NCBI GenBank assembly: GCA_937885465.1
Contig: CAKZZM010000129.1
Coordinates: 1-26,766, forward strand
Source: an uncultured Bacteroidales bacterium
GTDB taxonomy: Bacteria > Bacteroidota > Bacteroidia > Bacteroidales > Paludibacteraceae
Direction: 5' to 3'
Length of the DNA stretch: 26,766 nucleotides
Positions 1 through 7,274 of this stretch are shown here, one piece after another (the stretch's first letter is position 1; every line of letters starts with the position of its first letter). A program made the position numbers and the translations under genes. A model generated the notes under the pieces. That model saw only the letters and a program-made list of their open reading frames with translations. It made no database searches and was not told where the DNA came from.

Positions 1-2
1 CC

Positions 3-800
3 ACACGCGAATACTCTGCTGATAATGCTGTCACCCAACTCATTCGTCACACCATCGACTTTATTGCCCATCATCCCTATTGCGGCAATATCCTGCAAAA
101 CGATGAGGAAACCAAACGCGGCATCTCATCAATATATGAAGCGACCAACAACACCTACAATCGCCAAGACCGACAGCGGGTCATAAATGCCAATCTTCGT
201 CCGCTGAACCACCCGTATTTCAGTGAGTACAAACAACTGCAACAACTCTGTCTCCAGATTCTCCGCCATGAAGAATTAAAATATGGCACATCTAATCGAG
301 ATAAAATCTACGGCATCCTCTTCGATGGTGCATGGCTGTGGGAGGAGTATTTGACTACGGTACTAAAAGATGAGATGAAGCACTATACGCAGAAAAACAG
401 TCGCTTCTACTTGTTTAGAAATGAAAATAATACTCCCTTTCAACAAATAGTACCGGATTTCTATAGTAAAGATTTGGGTGTGGTAGCAGATGCAAAGTAT
501 ATCCCATTAGAAGGAAAAGACAAATTAGGAGGCGAACAAGCTTTGTCTATATACTACAAAACAGTTATGTATATGCACCGTTTCGATTGTCCTGTAGGCT
601 ATTTGTTTTATCCATATCCCAAAGAAAGCGGGGAAACAAAAGAAACATTTATCATTAACAACAAACTGCAAAACAGATTGATCAAATTAGGGTTAGTAAT
701 TCCGCAAAACACAACTGATTGGCAAGATTTTGTAAAGGAGATTCAACAAAATGAAGAACGTTTCAGAAAACAGATACAAGACCCACATACAACCGAGTAA
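3..800 (+). CDS. mcrC: McrC-like subunit of a McrBC-type restriction system (5' end cut off by the window)
   Basis: The frame is open from base 3 with no start in view, so this is the C-terminal 265 residues of a longer host protein. McrC partners the GTPase McrB to cleave modified DNA; the catalytic core is a PD-(D/E)xK nuclease. Visible here are the family-like block GILFDGAWLWEEYL (ending about base 350), then VPDFYSKD and, after a short gap, VADAKYIPL. Together these give the D...DxK nuclease signature. McrB would lie left of the window. The next gene starts 33 bp downstream on the same strand, so the two may be co-transcribed. This is chromosomal DNA flanking the prophage. The family call is confident, but the substrate cannot be told. 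Confidence 0.8.
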   Translation, partial: TREYSADNAVTQLIRHTIDFIAHHPYCGNILQNDEETKRGISSIYEATNNTYNRQDRQRVINANLRPLNHPYFSEYKQLQQLCLQILRHEELKYGTSNRDKIYGILFDGAWLWEEYLTTVLKDEMKHYTQKNSRFYLFRNENNTPFQQIVPDFYSKDLGVVADAKYIPLEGKDKLGGEQALSIYYKTVMYMHRFDCPVGYLFYPYPKESGETKETFIINNKLQNRLIKLGLVIPQNTTDWQDFVKEIQQNEERFRKQIQDPHTTE

Positions 801-833
801 TTCCTTATAACAAATAATAATCCACAACCCTTT

Positions 834-1430
834 ATGAACCAGTATTATGCACGCAAACAATGGCTCGTGGCGGTGTTCGAGGACACGATGAGCTTGATAA
901 GTAAAGACACCACTTTGCAGCAGGCTGTCAGAGAGAGCATCCGCTCGCAGCAGTTGATTACAGAAAACACACCTATTGAATTGCCCAAGCCGCCATACAC
1001 CCAGTCGGCGCGGGTTGTCGTTACCAAGAAACGCAGTTTGGAGGCAGCAGCACGTTATGTGACGGAAGGGCTGCGGACGGCAGTGCTGAACTTCGCCTCT
1101 GCAAGTAACCCCGGTGGCGGAGTGCAGTCAGGTGCTTCAGCACAAGAGGAGAGTCTGTGCAGAGTATCAACCCTATACCCCTGTTTGCGCGATAAACGGA
1201 TGTGGGACTTGTTCTACTCCCCCCACCGCAAGACGCAAAACCCGTTGCACAACGATGACATCATCTATACAAAGGATGTGGTTGTAGTGAAGGATGACGA
1301 CTACAATCTTCTAAATGAGCGGTTTAAGGTAGATATCATCACTTGTGCGGCACCTAATCTTCGCGAGGAACCATCTATAATCGCCAAAACGAATTGTACA
1401 TTTCTTAAAACGAAAAGTACATTTTTTTGA
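834..1430 (+). pseudogene. Truncated PARG-type macrodomain protein (TIGR02452/DUF2263 family)
   Basis: Residues 94-106 read GGGVQSGASAQEE. This is the GGG-x(6-8)-QEE signature of poly(ADP-ribose) glycohydrolases, enzymes that remove ADP-ribose from proteins or nucleic acids. The conserved CAAPNLREEP block follows at about residues 170-179. After that the family-like sequence stops, and the last 15 or so residues (IIAKTNCTF...) read into AT-rich repeats that look like the end of a transposable phage. Full-length members are usually about 260-280 residues, with a later GAFGCG-type loop that is absent here. I infer that prophage insertion removed the C-terminal third, so the product is probably inactive. 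It lies directly behind the McrC-like gene. Confidence 0.75.
1374..1424. mobile_element. Putative end of the Mu-like prophage with tandem transposase-binding repeats
   Basis: The macrodomain gene loses family similarity at about 1374. Two 18-bp direct repeats follow at 1386-1403 (AAAACGAATTGTACATTT) and 1407-1424 (AAAACGAAAAGTACATTT), differing at two positions and spaced 21 bp start to start. Tandem sites of about 22 bp spaced like this are typical of the R1/R2 transposase sites of Mu-like phages. The exact first base of the element cannot be fixed, because the other end and the target duplication are outside the window. This would be the right end, since early genes (Gam) are at the far right. 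Confidence 0.6.
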
Positions 1431-1592
1431 TACTTTTTTACATGAAAATGAGCAGCTGATTTCTCAGTTGCTCATTTTCTAGTTGCTCATTTTCTATAAT
1501 CGCGCTTTTTCGGCTGCTTTCAAGCTTGTTTCAACGCTCTTTCAATGTCGTTTCAAATGCAGTCAGTTGATTAAAGTTGATTCTAATCATCA
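1431..1592. other. Non-coding prophage end region with phased TTTCAA repeats
   Basis: No convincing gene. Besides the 1444-1479 hairpin it holds four TTTCAA hexamers at 1518, 1529, 1540 and 1551, exactly 11 bp apart. The 11-mer TCTATAATCGC at 1493-1503 also occurs at the junction (1374-1384), with a close copy at about 1609. Tandem GTTGATT motifs follow at about 1566-1583. It may be part of the transposase/host-factor assembly region of the right end. Confidence 0.5.
1444..1479. terminator. Strong hairpin, possible transcription stop at the prophage end
   Basis: An 11-bp perfect arm (GAAAATGAGCA with TGCTCATTTTC), a G-T wobble and four more pairs close a TTTC loop, giving a 16-bp stem. Neither side has a clean U tract directly after the stem, so this is not a textbook intrinsic terminator. 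The 15-nt right-arm sequence AGTTGCTCATTTTCT is repeated in tandem at 1467-1481 and 1482-1496. It lies between the host gene and the last late gene, where a barrier to read-through would make sense. Confidence 0.45.
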
Positions 1593-1958
1593 TTAAAATA
1601 TGTTTGTGGCTCTATAATGGCACAAAAAACGCATTTGAGTTGATTTTTGGTTGATTTGTTTATATCCAATGCAGCAGAGTGGATCAACAAAAGCCCTTCT
1701 CAAATACAAACCAAGCGTAAAAGCCTTTCTCAAATACAAACCAAGCATAAAAGCCTTTCTCAAATACAAACCAAGCACAAAAGTCTTTCTCAAATACAAA
1801 CCAAGCGTAAAAGTCTTTCTCAAATACAAACCAAGCATAATTGACTGCTGATGATTTGTAGGTCTCAAAATCGCCATTTGTGATGAATGATTGCCTGTCC
1901 GGTCTTTCAGATGGCTAACCCCGCCGTTGGGTTTCTTCTCGGTACTCATAATATACAA
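1593..1958 (-). CDS. Hypothetical protein with ten-residue repeats (doubtful)
   Basis: This reading frame lies 13 bp after the u-spanin-like gene in the late direction, and the start could also be the Met at 1949. Its first 40 residues (STEKKPNGGVSHLKD...) have no family I recognise. Its middle is five copies of a LGLYLRKTFT-like decapeptide made by a 30-bp DNA repeat. The same DNA is also open on the plus strand in two frames, as expected for any 30-bp tandem repeat without stops. The frame may therefore be an artefact, or a small real gene into which a repeat array expanded. No function is proposed. Confidence 0.3.
   Translation of the reverse strand: MYIMSTEKKPNGGVSHLKDRTGNHSSQMAILRPTNHQQSIMLGLYLRKTFTLGLYLRKTFVLGLYLRKAFMLGLYLRKAFTLGLYLRRAFVDPLCCIGYKQINQKSTQMRFLCHYRATNIF
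1689..1838. repeat. Five tandem copies of a 30-bp repeat
   Basis: The units begin at 1689, 1719, 1749, 1779 and 1809. The core TTCTCAAATACAAACCAAGC is invariant. Changes are confined to the pyrimidines after AAAAG and to the last two bases (GT, AT, AC, GT, AT). There are no spacers. The length is a multiple of three, so any frame stays open through it. Confidence 0.95.
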
Positions 1959-1971
1959 AATTTAGTCATCT

Positions 1972-2454
1972 TTATCCCTTATGCAAATAGAATATCTTAA
2001 ACGCCCACCACGCCACACGGAGTAGAACAAGCACCACGATAATCCAAAACGCCCATGAGCAGAACCTATAGTACTGCGGCACGTAACGTTCCGTCTTGAC
2101 CTCTACCACACTCGTCACCCTATCTTGGTACACCGTATCAACCTTATTGCTGATATGCTCCTTAAACAGCGTCTTCCACTTCGTGACATAGACTGTATCG
2201 CCACCTTTCTCCACATACACGCTATCTCTCTCTATCACTCGCACGCTGTCTGTATGAACCTTGGTGATGATACTGTCATGTCGCTCGATTATCGTCTCCG
2301 GCAAGCATTGCACCGTCTTGCAACTCGTTGCTAAAATGGCAAAGCCTATCGTCAGCACTATGACGAACCAAAAGACTATGCTCATTAAGCAACCTTTCGG
2401 GTCGCGATACTCCTCTTCGGGACGGAAGATATATTTACTGCTTTTGTGTAACAT
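1972..2454 (-). CDS. Lipoprotein with C-terminal membrane anchor, candidate unimolecular spanin
   Basis: 160 residues. A hydrophobic stretch (about residues 24-42, start possibly Met24 at 2385) ends in ATSCK, a Bacteroidetes-style lipobox with Cys45. The middle (about 55-125) is polar and rich in D-S/T-V-Y patterns (RDSVYVEKGGDTVYV), suggesting an extended periplasmic rod. Residues about 132-155 form a second membrane helix followed by a basic tail (FYLHKG). An outer-membrane lipid anchor plus a C-terminal inner-membrane helix is the layout of u-spanins, which fuse the two membranes at lysis. It sits at the end of the late operon, away from the amidase. A competing two-gene spanin lies at 7595-8078, so the role is inferred. 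Confidence 0.55.
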   Translation of the reverse strand: MLHKSSKYIFRPEEEYRDPKGCLMSIVFWFVIVLTIGFAILATSCKTVQCLPETIIERHDSIITKVHTDSVRVIERDSVYVEKGGDTVYVTKWKTLFKEHISNKVDTVYQDRVTSVVEVKTERYVPQYYRFCSWAFWIIVVLVLLRVAWWAFKIFYLHKG

Positions 2455-2621
2455 TTTACTCTACAGGTGGGATGTCCTCTATCAACATCGCGGGCGAGCC
2501 GGTCACGTTCCATTTCGCGGACGAGCCGTCCACGTCCCAAGAGAGATATCGCGGACGGTGCCGGTCACGCCACCGCTGCCTATAAGGGCTATCACTATTT
2601 CATACCATGTCATAGGTTGAA
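2455..2621. repeat. Gene-free spacer with GC-rich mini-palindromes
   Basis: One perfect copy of GCGGACGAGCCGTCCACGTC lies at 2517-2536. Two degenerate copies lie at 2490-2509 and 2551-2570. The core GGACG-AGC-CGTCC is a five-bp stem with a three-base loop. The same 20-mer recurs at 7641-7660 and 7704-7723. It lies between the LamG-like gene and the u-spanin-like gene, and no coding function is seen. Confidence 0.8.
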
Positions 2622-3350
2622 TTATTCTGTTATTCCTAAATTAAAGCGATTGTTGTCAATCTGCTGGTTATGTATTGCCATATCTACAGGTATAATCCCT
2701 TTGTATATCCTTACACTATAAAATGTCGTATATGGTATGACAGTTGACCACGCACCAAGAATTATGCTATCTGAATATCCTAAAGATAAGTTAGTTCTGT
2801 TGGGACCGTCTGAAGTACGGCTCCGCATGTTATGAACCCATCGAGCACTATAAACGCTATCATGTGATGCAAGACTAACAGTTTGAGGTAGTGTATAGTC
2901 ACTCACACTTAATCCTGAATATGTGACGCCTCCGGCAGCATGAGCTGTGAGATATTTATTATCATTATAACTATACCACGATATACCTCTTATGTTAGAA
3001 ATACCACCAGTTCCAACCGTCAACAAGTATGGTCGCTCCCGATTCGGATTACCACCAAAAGCTAATTCGTATGTTATTCCTGTAGTTGCTATTGATATTA
3101 GGTCATTAACAAACGTCTCGTCGATACAACGCATACAACCTCCTATATAATACCCTTTCGAATTGAGTGTAATCGTACCACTATCTATTTGAAAGATTCT
3201 TCCGCTTATTCGGTCTTTCCACTCTCCGGATATTCCGCCGTAATCTATGCCGTCAAGATGCAACAATAAACCCCGTTTGTAATATCCAATATTATCAAAA
3301 GTTTCTTGCTGCATCATCATCCTGCGGCGTAGGAGTAACGGGTTATTCAT
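2622..3350 (-). CDS. LamG/ConA-like tail protein, candidate receptor-binding protein
   Basis: 242 residues. The block GLLLHLDGIDYGG...GEWKDRISGR near residues 28-50 and the ending SVRIYKGIIPVDMAIHNQ...NRFNL are typical of LamG/concanavalin-like folds in Bacteroidales phage fibres and surface proteins. Such domains bind carbohydrate. The start overlaps the previous stop (ATGA), so it is translationally coupled to the fibre-associated gene. It is visibly richer in A+T than the other tail genes, suggesting a separate origin or exchange. As the last protein of the fibre cluster it is a plausible host-range determinant. The fold is suggested by motifs and its role by position. Confidence 0.55.
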   Translation of the reverse strand: MNNPLLLRRRMMMQQETFDNIGYYKRGLLLHLDGIDYGGISGEWKDRISGRIFQIDSGTITLNSKGYYIGGCMRCIDETFVNDLISIATTGITYELAFGGNPNRERPYLLTVGTGGISNIRGISWYSYNDNKYLTAHAAGGVTYSGLSVSDYTLPQTVSLASHDSVYSARWVHNMRSRTSDGPNRTNLSLGYSDSIILGAWSTVIPYTTFYSVRIYKGIIPVDMAIHNQQIDNNRFNLGITE

Positions 3351-3715
3351 ATCGTGTCCTCCTCTCTGTGTGGTTGCCGGTTAGCCCATTCTTTGGCTGC
3401 TTGGCGTGTCTGTATATAGTCGGCATAGGCGGCTGCGTAGGTTGTGGGTTCGGCTGCGTGGTTATTGATGATAGCGAGTTCCGCTCCGTAGGTGTCGTAG
3501 CCGTGTTCGCGGATATACTGCTCCACGAGTTCGCTGTATGTGGGCAGGTAAGGTTCGGGTTCGGGGGCGATATACTCACTCCAGCCGTCTGCGAGGAAAT
3601 CGGTCAGAGAGGGGTTACTGGTCCACTTGCCCGCTACTTGGATAGTGGCGATGACCTTGTTGTCTGCTATCGTATAAGAGCGTACGATACCGTTTTTGAT
3701 GAATGTGCGTGTCAT
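3347..3715 (-). CDS. Small fibre-associated protein, possible fibre assembly chaperone
   Basis: 122 residues, no recognised domain. It begins MTRTFIKNGIVRSYTIADNKVIATIQVAGKW, has a proline- and glutamate-rich middle (APEPEPYLP) and a helical C-terminus (AAYADYIQTRQAAKEWANRQ). Its start lies one base after the stop of the upstream fibre gene, and its stop overlaps the next start. A small protein between fibre genes is where Mu encodes its fibre assembly factor U. This is a positional guess only. Confidence 0.5.
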   Translation of the reverse strand: MTRTFIKNGIVRSYTIADNKVIATIQVAGKWTSNPSLTDFLADGWSEYIAPEPEPYLPTYSELVEQYIREHGYDTYGAELAIINNHAAEPTTYAAAYADYIQTRQAAKEWANRQPHREEDTI

Positions 3716-3716
3716 A

Positions 3717-4820
3717 TTAGGATTGTGTTATGGGTTCAACCTCGAAGAAAGCTGCCACGCTTTCGAGGATGGACAGTTCGTAAATATAGTTTGCCGCTAT
3801 GGTAGGCGGGTTGCCGCCGTTCCACGTTATGCCGTTGGGGTAGGTGATGGTAGGTGCTGTCGCGCCTGCGATGATGAGGCAGTGATACTCGGCGACCTTG
3901 CCCGTGAGCGGCTCGCCGAGCGTTAGCGTGAGGTTGTTCGTGCGGTCGGTGAAGATGTAGAGGGTGTTAGGTGCGAGTGTCTGCGCAAGGGTGGTGTCGG
4001 GAATAGTGAGCGTAGGTGTTCCTGCGTTGGCATCAAGTGCTGTTTGCAGACCGGTCACATCGGCGATGGCGTGGGTATGTGAGGCGGCGGCATAGTTGTG
4101 CGTATGCCCTTCATACGAATAGCGATGCCATTCCCATTGGTAGGAGCCGTTAGAGAGGACTGTTTGCGCCCAACCATCACGGCTCTCTATGACTCGGTTG
4201 GGTGTAGAACCGCTATCACCAACAGTGAGCGTGTAACTGTCACAATACGCATTGCCTTGTTGGCTAACGAGGCACACAACGGCATAGATGCCATTCTCAA
4301 GTTGTTTGGTGATGAGGGTGTCAAGGTCATTGGTGTAGATGGTTTTATCCACCTGCTCATTGGTGACGTCCTGAAACTCCAAATAGGGCACGTTGTAGAG
4401 GAAGATATGCAGGTTGTCATCTGCGTCATAGGCAGAATAAACGACCTTGCCATCCGGTTCTACTTCGGTGAGGGTGTCGGTGTCCGTGTCCTCGTCATGC
4501 ACATACCGGTAGAGCGTCTGAGTCTCTAACAGGATATAATACATGCCGATGGTCTTAGTGAACGCCTCTAATTCGGCGGTGTCATCCGCCACCATGGCAT
4601 TGAGCACTTCTTTGTCGCCTCCGTCATAGTCGGTTATCTCCGCGAGGGTGTGGGTGTGGCCGTTTTCGGACTTGTTAGCGAGGGCATACGAAAGCCCGTC
4701 AACATCTCCCATCGGCACGGGGTCATCCTTGTGGCGGAACGAATCAAAGACGGCAGCGAACTGCGCTTCGGTAGGTTTCAGTCCGCGACGAAACCAATTT
4801 TTAATTGTCAGTAAATCCAT
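3717..4820 (-). CDS. Tail fibre protein
   Basis: 367 residues. The N-terminus (LLTIKNWFRRGLKPTEAQF) resembles the attachment segment of Bacteroidales phage fibres. GHTHTLAEITDY at about residues 54-65 and HTHAIADVTGLQTALDA at about 249-265 are typical trimeric fibre repeats. The C-terminus (TLGEPLTGKVAEYHCLIIAG...) is predicted beta-rich. It follows the collar-type fibre gene in the operon, after a 107-bp leader that holds phased TTTAAA repeats and two GC-rich palindromes. The start codon directly follows three 11-bp repeats, the same arrangement as before the DUF1320 gene at 18276. Confidence 0.75.
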   Translation of the reverse strand: MDLLTIKNWFRRGLKPTEAQFAAVFDSFRHKDDPVPMGDVDGLSYALANKSENGHTHTLAEITDYDGGDKEVLNAMVADDTAELEAFTKTIGMYYILLETQTLYRYVHDEDTDTDTLTEVEPDGKVVYSAYDADDNLHIFLYNVPYLEFQDVTNEQVDKTIYTNDLDTLITKQLENGIYAVVCLVSQQGNAYCDSYTLTVGDSGSTPNRVIESRDGWAQTVLSNGSYQWEWHRYSYEGHTHNYAAASHTHAIADVTGLQTALDANAGTPTLTIPDTTLAQTLAPNTLYIFTDRTNNLTLTLGEPLTGKVAEYHCLIIAGATAPTITYPNGITWNGGNPPTIAANYIYELSILESVAAFFEVEPITQS

Positions 4821-4927
4821 ATTGAAACGGTGTTTAAATGGTGTTTAAATGGTGTTTAATAAACGCTCGGAGGCGTTCGCTACTATTTAAATGGTGTTTA
4901 ATAAACGCTCGGAGGCGTTCGCTACTA
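4821..4927 (-). repeat. Leader with phased 11-bp repeats and two 42-bp palindrome units
   Basis: In the sense of the fibre gene it reads as repeated AAACACCATTT units ending just before the start codon. TTTAAA/TTTAAT cores lie at 4833, 4844 and 4855 and again at 4886 and 4897. A 42-bp unit containing AACGCTCGGAGGCGTTCGCT is present twice (palindromes at 4862-4883 and 4904-4925). The stem AACGC/GCGTT could fold in RNA. It could act in translation or be inserted repeat DNA. Confidence 0.85.
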
Positions 4928-5872
4928 TTAAATGACTTTGATGAGTTTATAGAGAGCGAAGAAAGGCGGGCGGTTTTCGTGAGCCTCTGCTGCCGTGTTC
5001 TGACTTGCAGGGGACATTGCCGTAGCGTTAGTTACCGAGTTGTCACCCTCTCTTCTAACTATTGTGCCGCCCGTAGTGCCGGTATTGCTTATAGTGCCGC
5101 TATAAGAGGCAGTATAATTGTGGGTATGCTCAGGCAGTGCGCATTGCTCTTTTGCCAGTGTCACGGCAGCTGCACCGCCCGTTTCTGCCTTTGCATAGCT
5201 GAACCCTGCTTGTACCACAAAGCGGTCGGTGAGGTCAGGTACTTCGATACCTTGGAAGGAGGATATCTTAAGAAACGCACCGTTGGTGCCGACGCGGGCT
5301 ATACTGATACCCGGATACCTCGTTTCCCATGCCGCTTTCTCGCTATCACGGAGCGCATCCGTTGTGAGGTCGTTTCCGAACATACCGCAAGGCAGGAATC
5401 CGTATGGTACCGTATTGGCTCGGCATGTGCCGTACCAGTCGATGATTGTGTTTTTGGGCACGGCATGCTGCTTGGCGGCTTCTAATTCTGCCATGAGTGT
5501 TGAGATGCTTTTGAGCGTTGTGAAGTCGGAAACCGGCTTCTTTGCTTCGCCGGTTCCGCCGGTGTTCGTATAGTAGGCGACACGGGTTGTGCGTACATTC
5601 CCGCTGAAGCCTGCTATCGACAGCGACTCCGTTTGCTCGGATATGGCTATGCGGGTGTATGAGCCGCGCACTCCCTTTGCCATCGGCAGCAGTTCGCCGT
5701 CGAAGATCACCAAACCTTCTTTGGCTGCGGTCGGCTCTACGATGATGATGTTTTGTCCTGCTAAATTGGTTAGTTTGTACCCTAATTCTATCTGCTCTTG
5801 GATAAAAGCAAGTGCCTCTGTGGAAAGCGGGAACTTTTGCTGCCCGTTGTCGGTGAAATGTTGTCTGTCCAT
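4928..5872 (-). CDS. Tail fibre/collar-domain protein
   Basis: 314 residues. The C-terminal half has the tail-collar pattern: VPDLTDRFVVQAG (about 215-227), a glycine- and alanine-rich stretch, LPEHTHNY (about 247-254), and the closing ENRPPFFALYKLIKVI. In short tail fibres the ENRPxxxALxxxIK ending completes the receptor-binding head. The N-terminal 100 residues probably attach to the baseplate. It follows the gpI-like gene by four bases, matching the Mu order of baseplate then fibre. It is the first of three or four fibre-type genes, so the phage may carry several receptor-binding tips. Confidence 0.75.
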   Translation of the reverse strand: MDRQHFTDNGQQKFPLSTEALAFIQEQIELGYKLTNLAGQNIIIVEPTAAKEGLVIFDGELLPMAKGVRGSYTRIAISEQTESLSIAGFSGNVRTTRVAYYTNTGGTGEAKKPVSDFTTLKSISTLMAELEAAKQHAVPKNTIIDWYGTCRANTVPYGFLPCGMFGNDLTTDALRDSEKAAWETRYPGISIARVGTNGAFLKISSFQGIEVPDLTDRFVVQAGFSYAKAETGGAAAVTLAKEQCALPEHTHNYTASYSGTISNTGTTGGTIVRREGDNSVTNATAMSPASQNTAAEAHENRPPFFALYKLIKVI

Positions 5873-5876
5873 ATTA

Positions 5877-6386
5877 TTATCTTGTTATGATTTCAAAGGT
5901 TCGTGATGCAAGTCGGTATTTGTTGACGATGGAACGTATGCGTGCATCGTTCGTTTCGTTCCTCTCGATAGATGACGGCACAATGACGTAAAAGGTAGAT
6001 GTCGGTATTATGATTGAGGATATTCCGTATATCAGCGTAGGGTTGTCGAAGAGTTTGTGCTGCGCGTCATTGTAGTTGTCGATGATGTTACCTTCGGGGT
6101 CTTTCTCGTTGTATATCCAAACCCAGTTGCCCGGTGCGTCGATATCCTCTATCTCAAAGCCGGTGGCATAGTCGGTGATGCCGAACTCGTTATTGAGCGC
6201 GTCTTTGATATAGCATATCTGCGAGGTGTGGTGCAGCTCATAGAGGCGTTGCGTGCGTGCGGCTTGGTGGCGGTCATGGAGTTGCTGCAGTGGGTGCACC
6301 ATTGCTCGGAGCCATGCCATCAGCACCGGCCGACGCAGGAACGTAGGCAGTAGCAGTATAGCGAGTTTACGATAATCAATTTGCAT
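5877..6386 (-). CDS. gpI-like tail protein (Mu gp48 position)
   Basis: 169 residues beginning MQIDYRKLAILLLPTFLRRP, which is the usual opening of Bacteroidales gpI-like proteins. Aromatic and polar segments follow (NWVWIYNEKDPEGNIIDNYND, in two parts). gpI-type proteins link the baseplate wedge to tail fibres. Its start overlaps the end of the baseplate J gene by 11 bp, and the fibre gene begins four bases after its stop, as in the Mu order 47-48-49. The call rests on position and the N-terminal motif. Confidence 0.65.
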   Translation of the reverse strand: MQIDYRKLAILLLPTFLRRPVLMAWLRAMVHPLQQLHDRHQAARTQRLYELHHTSQICYIKDALNNEFGITDYATGFEIEDIDAPGNWVWIYNEKDPEGNIIDNYNDAQHKLFDNPTLIYGISSIIIPTSTFYVIVPSSIERNETNDARIRSIVNKYRLASRTFEIITR

Positions 6387-7233
6387 AGGGTTGATATGTT
6401 ACGCCGGTGAGGTCGGCATGGTCAAACTTGAAATAGCCGGAAACAGGTTTGCAGTAGGGGATGACTTCCTCGAAGGTACCCGCTGCACCGGTCTCGGAGT
6501 GCTCAATGGTGCCCAGTTCCACCATAACCACACCTTCCACGGCTTGGATGGCATCCTCTAACTCATTCTTGCGGAACTCGCCGTTGAACGGGATATTCTC
6601 GATATAGGCTTTGATAGCGTCCTCTACAGGTTTGGTGCCATCGGCTTTGCTCTCGCCGTTGGCATTGATGAGCAGCGGATCGTAATAGATGACCATGTTC
6701 AGATTGAGGTAGTCGCCCTGCTCGGAGATGACATCGATACGCACACCGGCATCCTTAATCTCGTGTAGGTAGGCGATAAAGGCCTCTTTCTCATCTGCGG
6801 TGAGCGGTGCGGGTCCTGCTTTCGCCACTTTGAGGTAGAGGGTGGCATTGGCTTCAGTGCAGGCGGCAAAGGTGATAATCTTGGCTTGGTTGATTTGCTC
6901 ATCGGTCATGCCGGTGGTGTTGTGTTGATCCGTGCCGTCAATGAGAGGCACGCCATAGAGGAACGCCTTGGATTTCTCCACGTACCACCGGAGCGAATGG
7001 GGCTTCATGGTGGCGATGTAGTCGGTTACTTCCGCCGTGTGGGTGTCAAAGAGTTTCTCTAAGGTCCAGATGGAAGCGGCGATGATATAGAGGATGATGC
7101 TCTCGATACTGACCTTGCTGAAGGTGCTGTCGAAGTCTGCTCCGGGTGTAAAGCCGTAGTTTTCCTGCAAGGTCGTTTCTTGCATGAAAGCCTGTTTGAG
7201 GTCTGTTTTGATTTGATCGATTGTTCGTGCCAT
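6376..7233 (-). CDS. Baseplate J-like protein (Mu gp47 type)
   Basis: 285 residues. The N-terminus (RTIDQIKTDLKQAFMQE...LQENYGF) and the region around ATLYLKVAKAGPAPLTADEKEAF match Bacteroidales baseplate J proteins. The C-terminal GEFRKNELEDAIQAVEGVVMVEL is the usual J-type segment. These proteins form the wedge ring around the hub of contractile tails. Automatic pipelines sometimes call this group nucleotidyltransferase, but I see no such motif. It is preceded by a LysM-like small protein and followed by gpI, the expected order. Confidence 0.75.
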   Translation of the reverse strand: MARTIDQIKTDLKQAFMQETTLQENYGFTPGADFDSTFSKVSIESIILYIIAASIWTLEKLFDTHTAEVTDYIATMKPHSLRWYVEKSKAFLYGVPLIDGTDQHNTTGMTDEQINQAKIITFAACTEANATLYLKVAKAGPAPLTADEKEAFIAYLHEIKDAGVRIDVISEQGDYLNLNMVIYYDPLLINANGESKADGTKPVEDAIKAYIENIPFNGEFRKNELEDAIQAVEGVVMVELGTIEHSETGAAGTFEEVIPYCKPVSGYFKFDHADLTGVTYQPYAN

Positions 7234-7274
7234 AGTTGGTTATTTTAGAACCGCCAAGATTGGCGGTTGCGTTA

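Noticed and set aside
1689..1838. Possible CRISPR array
   Set aside because: The 30-bp units are directly adjacent with no unique spacers and no leader, so this is a simple tandem repeat.
2622..3350. Diversity-generating retroelement target
   Set aside because: No reverse transcriptase, template repeat or adenine-biased variable region is seen in the window.
4838..5485. Plus-strand open frame of 215 codons
   Set aside because: It is antisense to the collar-domain fibre gene and starts within repeated leader DNA. Its cysteine-rich, motif-free sequence is typical of a shadow frame.
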